Shown here: positions 58,724 to 64,000 of the stretch, piece after piece | Layout: the number at the start of each line of letters is the position of its first letter | Position numbering within the stretch: the stretch's first letter is position 1 | Assembly (NCBI RefSeq): GCF_009469765.1 | Contig: NZ_SSSQ01000011.1 | Location: forward strand, 62,001 to 126,000 | DNA: 64,000 nt | Origin: Dechloromonas hortensis | GTDB taxonomy: Bacteria; Pseudomonadota; Gammaproteobacteria; Burkholderiales; Rhodocyclaceae | Direction: 5' to 3' | Notes under the pieces: model-generated | Told to the model about the DNA's origin: nothing | Seen by the model: only the letters and a program-made list of their open reading frames with translations | Databases searched by the model: none | Translations under genes and position numbers: made by a program

Positions 58724-59971
58724 TCATTGGCCGAGTCGCCGGGCCAGTTCACCGCGATCTGCCGTCACCCGGGCATAGAATTTCTTCAGTCCCGAACACA
58801 GGTAGTTCAAGCCTGTTTCCCCATCCGGCGTCTTGATGAAGCGATTCTTCGGACACTCGCCCCAGCACAGCTCCAAGTAGGGGCAAGAGCGGCAATACTG
58901 CGGCAAGGTGTCGCTCTTGGCATAGGCAAATTTTTTCTGCTGCTCGGAAAATACCAGATCGCCTTCGTGCACTTGGCGGATGTTGCCCAGCTTGTATTCC
59001 GGATAAACGAAGTGGTCGCAACTATAAAGGTCACCGTTGAACTCAACGGCCACTGCCTTGCCGCAGATACGACCGCTGACGCACTTCTGCGGGCCATGAC
59101 CGAACATCTGCGAAATGACATTCTCGAACTGGTCGACAAAGACCTGCCCATAGTCACGCTTGAACCATTCGTCCCAGACCCGCGTCAGAAAATAGCCCCA
59201 GTCCTCCGGTGCCACCGACCAATCGGCCACCACCGAATCCGGACTACCCGGCCCGGCGGCCGGCGAACCCATCGTCGGCAATTTGTCCCAATCCCAGTGC
59301 CCCGGCGCAACCGAACGAAAATCACCGGGCTCCAGCCCCGGAATGAACTGGATCACGCGCGGCCGAACCTTGTCGCGCAAGAACCGGTAAACGTCGATTG
59401 GTCTGCGCGCATTGCTGCGGTTGACGACACATAAGGCACTAAAAACGACTTGGTAGCGATGCAACAATGCAACCGCTGCCATGACCCGCTCGAAAGTCGG
59501 CTTGTTGCCCTTGCTGTAGCGGTAGAGGTCGTGCAACTCAGCCGGCCCATCGATCGACAGGCCGACCAGAAAATTATGCTCGGCCAGGAAGGCACACCAT
59601 TCGTCATTGAGCAGGATGCCGTTGGTTTGCAGGTCATTCTCGATGCGCTGTCCGGGTTTCCGGTACTTCTCCTGAAGCTCGACGACGCGCCGGAAGAAAT
59701 CCAGGCCCATCAGGGTCGGTTCGCCGCCCTGCCAGGTAAAGACCACCTCATCGCCGCCCTGCGCTTCGATGTACTGGCGGATGTGCGACTCCAGCAGCGA
59801 ATCGCTCATTCGCGGCACCTGCGGCTGATTCAGCAGGTCTTCCTTGTGCAGATAGAAGCAGTAGGCGCAATCCAGGTTGCACTGGGCGCCGCTCGGCTTG
59901 ACCATCGTATGAAAACGATAGAAATCACCGTTAGTCAGCTTTGGAAGTTTGAGTTCGGGCTCTTGGTTCAT
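58724..59971 (-). CDS. Anaerobic sulfatase-maturating enzyme (radical SAM)
   Basis: About 415 residues from the ATG at 59971. The radical-SAM cluster motif is CNLDCAYC. FTWQGGEPTLMGLDFF follows, and the C-terminal auxiliary-cluster cysteines are in CVSGRICGKAV, YSCDHFVYPE, CRSCPYLELCWGECPKNRF. This is the SPASM layout of anSME. It converts a Ser or Cys in a sulfatase to formylglycine without oxygen. The target is certainly the sulfatase next door, whose modified residue is Ser. Confidence 0.94.
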   Translation of the reverse strand: MNQEPELKLPKLTNGDFYRFHTMVKPSGAQCNLDCAYCFYLHKEDLLNQPQVPRMSDSLLESHIRQYIEAQGGDEVVFTWQGGEPTLMGLDFFRRVVELQEKYRKPGQRIENDLQTNGILLNDEWCAFLAEHNFLVGLSIDGPAELHDLYRYSKGNKPTFERVMAAVALLHRYQVVFSALCVVNRSNARRPIDVYRFLRDKVRPRVIQFIPGLEPGDFRSVAPGHWDWDKLPTMGSPAAGPGSPDSVVADWSVAPEDWGYFLTRVWDEWFKRDYGQVFVDQFENVISQMFGHGPQKCVSGRICGKAVAVEFNGDLYSCDHFVYPEYKLGNIRQVHEGDLVFSEQQKKFAYAKSDTLPQYCRSCPYLELCWGECPKNRFIKTPDGETGLNYLCSGLKKFYARVTADRGELARRLGQ

Positions 59972-60056
59972 TGTTAGCTGTATCCGCAGGGGCACCCGAC
60001 CGCTTGTCAGGAATGCAGGGAGGGAGCTGTTGCCTCCTCCCATTGTGGCAAATGGC

Positions 60057-62477
60057 TTAGTCTGCCAGCGCCTTCTTCAGCACAGCGTCCTTCTTCGCAC
60101 CATCCGCCGCCGCTTTTTCGGCGGGCTTGGCCGGAATGACGGTCAAGGTGACCTTGCCGATTTTGCCCGTGAACTTGTGCGGTGCCGGCATACCGTAGTT
60201 CTCGGTAACCGGGGTTTCGCCATCCTCGCCGACATCGACCCCTTCGTCAGCCGAGAAAAAGCCGGGCTGCGTCCGCTCGATACGGCCTTGACCGATCATC
60301 TGGCCATTGACGAACAGGCTACCCGTACCGCCCTTGCCCGGGCCGCCGCCATCGTAGGCAAATTCGAAACGCAAGATCGATTTGCCGACCGGCAGGGGTT
60401 TGCTGGCGGTGATGGTGAAGCGCTGAAGGCCGAGGAAGTTATAGGTGTAGGTCGGCTTGCCGCCCTTCACATAAAGACTCCAACCGCCGAAGCGTCCGGC
60501 CTGGGCAATGATGACGCCGTTCGCCCCACCTTTCGGCACGTCGATTTCAGCGTCGATGGTATAGGACAGGTTCTTCAGGTTCAGGAACACATTCTCGGAC
60601 ATACCGGTCATGCCGTCGTAAACCGTCAGGGATTTACGCCCCTGCATGAGGTCGGGACGGCCAACCAGCTCGGGAATCAAGCGTTCAAAAACACGGTCAT
60701 CCAGCGGGAGAACCGGGTACTTTGTCGCTTCGGCCAGGAAAGTCTGTTGCATTTCCTTGAGCTTGGCCGGATTCGACTTGGCCAGGTCGTTCCGCAGGCT
60801 GAAGTCACTCCGCGTATCGTAGAGTTCCCAGGTATCTGCCTCGAGCGTGGCGCGCGGCTTGGGCTCCCAGGGCGCCTTATGCACGGTGCCGGCCAGCCAG
60901 CCATCGTTGTAGATGGCCCGGTTGCCGAAGATTTCGAAATATTGCGTCTTGTGGCGATCCGGTGCCTTCGCTTCATTCAGCGAGTAAAGCAGGCTGACGC
61001 CTTCAATCGGCGTCTGCGGGATGCCATTCACTTCCTTGGGCTCCGGCAGTCCGGCAGCTTCAAGGATCGTCGGCGCGATATCGATGACATGGTGCCATTG
61101 CGAACGGACCTCACCCTTGCCCTGGATGCCCTTCGGCCAATGTACCGCCATGCCGTTGCGCGTACCACCGTAGCTCGAGGCCACCTGCTTGACCCAGGTG
61201 AAGGGCGTATTCCCGGCAACAGCCCAGCCGGCGGCGTAATGCCCGTAAGAGTTGGGGCCACCCAGATCATCGTAATGCTTCAGGACATCCTGAACCGACT
61301 CCGGCACGCCGTTGAAGTAGGTCATCTCGTTGAACAGGCCGTTGGCGCCGCCTTCGGCGCTGGCGCCGTTGTCGCCAAGCACATAGAAGATCAGCGTATT
61401 GTCGAGTTGTCCCAGGTCCTTCAGGGTATCGACAAGTCGGCCGACTTCGCTATCCGTGTATTCAGCAAACGCCGCGAACACTTCCATCTGGCGCGCAAAG
61501 AGTTTCTTTTCATCAGCATTGAGCTTGTCCCAATCCTTGATCGCCTCCGGCTTCGGTGCCAGTTTGGTATCGGGCGGAACAACACCAAGGGCAATCTGCT
61601 TGGCCAAGGTCTCCTCGCGCAACTTGTCCCATCCCTGATCAAACTTGCCCCGGTATTTGGCGATCCAGTCCTTTGGAACCTGATGGGGGGCGTGGGTTGC
61701 GCCCGGCGCGAAGTACATGAAGAAGGGCTTGTCCGGCGTCAGGGATTTTTCCGAGCGGACCCACTTGATGGCCTGGTTGGTCATGTCGGTCATGAAGTGG
61801 TAATTCGAATCCTTCGGGATCTCGACCTTGGTCATGCCGTCATAGATTGCCGGCGCCCATTGATTGGTTTCGCCGCCCATGAAGCCGTAGAACTTGTCGA
61901 AACCGCTACGGGTTGGCCAACGGTCGGTCGGACCGGAGGGGCTGGTTTCCCAGGCAGCAGTTTCATGATTCTTGCCGAAATGCGCCGTCGAATAACCGTT
62001 GTAGCGCAGGGTCATGGCAAGGGGAGCCACGCTATCGGGGCGTTTGCCCGTCGCACCGGGAAAGGCGGTCGCCGTTTCCATGATCGATGAAGTATTGCCC
62101 GTATGGTGGTTGCGCCCGGTGAGCAATGCCATCCGACTCGGCGAACTGAGTGCCGTGGTATGAAACTGGTTGTAGCGCAGGCCGTTATCAGCCAGGCGTT
62201 CCGCCGTCGGCATCCGAGCCGGGCCGCCAAAGGCGCTGGACTGGCCAAACCCCATGTCATCGATGAGGACGATCAGGACATTCGGTGCCCCGAGCGGTGC
62301 CTTGACCTCGAAGGGCTTCGGCGGCGTGGCGTTGCGAACGTCGAGCACCGTGCTCAGCGGAATCTTCGGTTCGTGAATGGGCAACTTGCTACGGTCAACC
62401 GCCTGAGCAAAGGCGCCCGTGGCGCAGGCAGTGCCGAGTGCCAGGCAAATCGACTGGTAAATGACTTTATGGTTCAC
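60057..62477 (-). CDS. Serine-type formylglycine arylsulfatase, exported
   Basis: 806 residues. Signal peptide ICLALGTACATGAFAQ. The type I sulfatase fold has metal-binding VLIVLIDDMGFGQSSAFGGP and the active-site segment TTALSSPSRMALLTGRNHHT. The residue to be converted is Ser111 (S-x-P-S-R), where most relatives have Cys. Further ligand regions are AHFGKNHETAAWE and YVLGDNGASAEGG. The C-terminal ~180 residues form a beta domain (FVNGQMIGQGRIERTQPGFF). It hydrolyses sulfate esters in the periplasm. A gap of 47 bases separates it from the upstream outer-membrane gene. Confidence 0.93.
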   Translation of the reverse strand: MNHKVIYQSICLALGTACATGAFAQAVDRSKLPIHEPKIPLSTVLDVRNATPPKPFEVKAPLGAPNVLIVLIDDMGFGQSSAFGGPARMPTAERLADNGLRYNQFHTTALSSPSRMALLTGRNHHTGNTSSIMETATAFPGATGKRPDSVAPLAMTLRYNGYSTAHFGKNHETAAWETSPSGPTDRWPTRSGFDKFYGFMGGETNQWAPAIYDGMTKVEIPKDSNYHFMTDMTNQAIKWVRSEKSLTPDKPFFMYFAPGATHAPHQVPKDWIAKYRGKFDQGWDKLREETLAKQIALGVVPPDTKLAPKPEAIKDWDKLNADEKKLFARQMEVFAAFAEYTDSEVGRLVDTLKDLGQLDNTLIFYVLGDNGASAEGGANGLFNEMTYFNGVPESVQDVLKHYDDLGGPNSYGHYAAGWAVAGNTPFTWVKQVASSYGGTRNGMAVHWPKGIQGKGEVRSQWHHVIDIAPTILEAAGLPEPKEVNGIPQTPIEGVSLLYSLNEAKAPDRHKTQYFEIFGNRAIYNDGWLAGTVHKAPWEPKPRATLEADTWELYDTRSDFSLRNDLAKSNPAKLKEMQQTFLAEATKYPVLPLDDRVFERLIPELVGRPDLMQGRKSLTVYDGMTGMSENVFLNLKNLSYTIDAEIDVPKGGANGVIIAQAGRFGGWSLYVKGGKPTYTYNFLGLQRFTITASKPLPVGKSILRFEFAYDGGGPGKGGTGSLFVNGQMIGQGRIERTQPGFFSADEGVDVGEDGETPVTENYGMPAPHKFTGKIGKVTLTVIPAKPAEKAAADGAKKDAVLKKALAD

Positions 62478-62524
62478 GATATGTTTCTCCTGTACTTGTT
62501 AGGAAAAAACGCCCTTCAGCCAGA

Positions 62525-63382
62525 TCAAAACCTGAAATTCGCGCCCAGTGCAAAGCCACCCAGTTCGATCTTTTCCAGGAACTTGTCGTCGTTGCTCTGT
62601 TTGTAGGCGAGGTAACGATAGTCCAACCTGATATCTCCCCAGCCGAAGGCGTAGCCGACACCCGTCGCCAGTTGCCAGGTCGAGGTCGAACTGCCGCCGC
62701 CGACATCGGCATAGTAGGGAACGAACCAGTTGCTCTGGCCGAGCTTGATCTGGCCCTTAGCGCCGATGATGAAGTTGGTGTTGTCGCCTGATTTGCTGGC
62801 GCTGCCCGAGCGGCTGAAGGTCTGGCTGCCACTTGGCGAAGTCACCGTCGTATTGAGGTTCCAGCTACTGGAAACCTTGAGATCCATGTAACGAAGACCG
62901 GCGATCACGTCGAGGCTGGCGGCCGGCGTGCTGATCGCGGCATAACCGCCGACCAGGCTCAAGATAGAACCCTTGAAGGAGGACTCCGCACTGCCGCCGA
63001 TCTGGCTCGTAGACGCATTGACCGGACCGTTGCCCGGGTTGAAGTCCACGCTCTTGACCTTGCTGTCCTGCTTGCCGAGATCGAGGTACATATAGTCGGT
63101 GGCTACCAGCCAGCGCCCCTTGCGTGCTTCACCGGCGATCATAAAAGCCATCTGCAGATTGCTCAGAACGTCGCTTTCGTCAGCATTGACATTGGCAGTT
63201 GCCGTTCCGCCCGATGGCGGACCGTATTTGACATCAGCCTTGACGCCCGGCAGCCAGACGTAAGGCATGACCGAGAACTGCCAGCCCGCAACTGCCTCCT
63301 GGGCGAAGGCAGCGCCAGGCATGACGATGCCAGCAACGACCAGCAGCTCAGCCATGGATTTTTTTACAAGTAGTGCGTTCAT
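62525..63382 (-). CDS. Outer-membrane beta-barrel protein of the sulfatase operon
   Basis: 285 residues. Signal peptide ELLVVAGIVMPGAAFA. The mature protein is Gly/Ser/aromatic with alternating strands (WQFSVMPYVWLPGVKADVKY; VGYAFGWGDIRLDYRYLAYK) and ends in GGFALGANFRF, whose terminal Phe suits outer-membrane insertion. No named family is evident. It is first in an operon with the sulfatase and anSME genes, so it may admit sulfated compounds. Substrate unknown. Confidence 0.75.
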   Translation of the reverse strand: MNALLVKKSMAELLVVAGIVMPGAAFAQEAVAGWQFSVMPYVWLPGVKADVKYGPPSGGTATANVNADESDVLSNLQMAFMIAGEARKGRWLVATDYMYLDLGKQDSKVKSVDFNPGNGPVNASTSQIGGSAESSFKGSILSLVGGYAAISTPAASLDVIAGLRYMDLKVSSSWNLNTTVTSPSGSQTFSRSGSASKSGDNTNFIIGAKGQIKLGQSNWFVPYYADVGGGSSTSTWQLATGVGYAFGWGDIRLDYRYLAYKQSNDDKFLEKIELGGFALGANFRF

Positions 63383-63715
63383 CTATTCCCCCTCGTGCAA
63401 AAGTGTTGCTCGTCATTGAAGACAACTGCCCCCTCAAGCACTGAAATACGAATGCCGCCAAGTCGCCATCACATAGCGATTTCGATGAATCAATGTGAAT
63501 ACACTGTAGCACCCACCCAACATATGAAGCGCGCAACTTCAGACAAATTTTCACGAATAGACCGTACTTGGCAAGCCGGGAGATATGACATTTACGCCAA
63601 GATTTCTGGGTCAGGCGGCCTCCGGTCATTGGTTCGCACTTGCCAGCGTCGCGTAAAGCTACTTGACGAATCGGTTACCATCGATTTGCCGCAACCATCC
63701 CAACGAGGAAATCAG
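63383..63715. other. Intergenic region between divergent genes
   Basis: About 333 bases, less GC-rich than average, with no supported gene on either strand. It should contain the promoters of the sulfatase operon (minus) and of the small gene at 63716 (plus). Confidence 0.4.
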
Positions 63716-64000
63716 ATGGACCTACAAAACCGATTCGATGATGAAGAACTTGAGCGAATCATCGAGGAGGCTGCAATTTACATGTGTGCATGCCCGGGGC
63801 AAGTCGCCAACCAGATCAGGCAATTGCGGCAAGTCATCCGCTACCAGCGCGACTGCCTGAGTGAAGCAAAGACGCCCAATTTGGTACACCACACCATCGA
63901 GAGCAGATCGCGCGAAGCACATGCGCTGATGGAGGACTGCCTTGACCAGGTGCTGGAAATTGAAGGTTGGGATAGGGCGACGCTGAAAATGCCGGAAGGG
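63716..64000 (+). CDS. Unknown small soluble protein (cut by window end)
   Basis: An open frame of at least 95 codons begins at an ATG preceded by GAGGAAATC. The product is acidic and helical (DLQNRFDDEELERIIEEAAI; YMCACPGQVANQIRQLRQVI) and has a CACPG motif and two further cysteines in RDCL and EDCL. I do not recognise the family. Divergent from the sulfatase operon. Confidence 0.6.
   Translation, partial: MDLQNRFDDEELERIIEEAAIYMCACPGQVANQIRQLRQVIRYQRDCLSEAKTPNLVHHTIESRSREAHALMEDCLDQVLEIEGWDRATLKMPEG

Noticed and set aside
62385..62420. CTACGGTCAACCGCCTGAGC near the sulfatase signal peptide as an element copy
   Set aside because: Too many changes and no A-run; kept out of the count.
1..64000. 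tRNA, rRNA, CRISPR, prophage or transposase genes
   Set aside because: None was recognised in either strand on reading. A covariance search would be needed for small RNAs.

Overview
The window is one high-GC stretch of about 64 kb that reads as the chromosome of a betaproteobacterium. Gene families, the sulfur-oxidation (Sox) gene set and the iron-uptake gene repertoire suggest the Rhodocyclales (Dechloromonas/Azonexus-like); this placement is an inference. About 65 protein genes are supported. I saw no tRNA, rRNA, CRISPR array or insertion sequence.

Layout. 1-3 kb: the edge of a Cache-type sensor gene and a DEAD-box RNA helicase. 3-5 kb (minus strand): a ferric-reductase-like flavoprotein and a cytochrome b5 protein. 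5.2-10.2 kb: an operon behind an excellent Fur box carrying a tiny hydrophobic ORF, three unknown small proteins, a second copy of ribosomal protein S4 and HemP, followed by a TonB-dependent receptor and a cytochrome. 10-17 kb: a GGDEF protein, two putative secreted zinc proteases and a PhnD-like binding protein next to a hybrid histidine kinase. 17-26 kb: a ferric-siderophore receptor operon with a divergent AraC regulator, a DUF2325 coiled-coil protein, a second HemP and TonB-ExbB-ExbD. 26-34 kb: a P19/FTR1 iron-uptake operon, FeoB-FeoA and a two-subunit bacterioferritin. 34-39 kb: a YeeE-type transporter, a membrane protein, an MltF-like transglycosylase and a solute-binding protein. 39-48.4 kb: soxCDYZAXB plus a rhodanese on the minus strand, an ArsR regulator, and a divergent cytochrome/flavocytochrome c pair. 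48-54.9 kb: c-type cytochromes, an FkbM methyltransferase, a SoxH-like/cytochrome/SoxW-like trio, and an exported Ppx/GppA-like protein. 54.9-58.7 kb: Bfd, a siderophore receptor and a PepSY protein. 58.7-63.4 kb: an outer-membrane protein, a serine-type sulfatase and its anaerobic maturase. The right edge holds a partial small gene.

How it works together. The left half and the 55-58 kb block form a broad iron-starvation programme: receptors, energy transducers, ferric reductase, Fe(II) and Fe(III) permeases, heme-utilisation proteins and iron storage with its release ferredoxin. Fur-box-like sequences precede most of its operons. The 39-48 kb block is a complete lithotrophic thiosulfate/sulfide oxidation system.

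Two features cut across the annotation. The first is a dispersed ~32-bp element, GCTGCGGTCGAC then an A-rich GGCAAAAA tail, seen about 17 times. Several copies encode the hydrophobic core of signal peptides in one shared reading frame. The second is a CAGCCAGC-type tract that recurs, always sense-strand, in the untranslated leaders of iron-related operons. Together with the Fur-boxed S4-paralog operon these are the best candidates for undescribed biology here.
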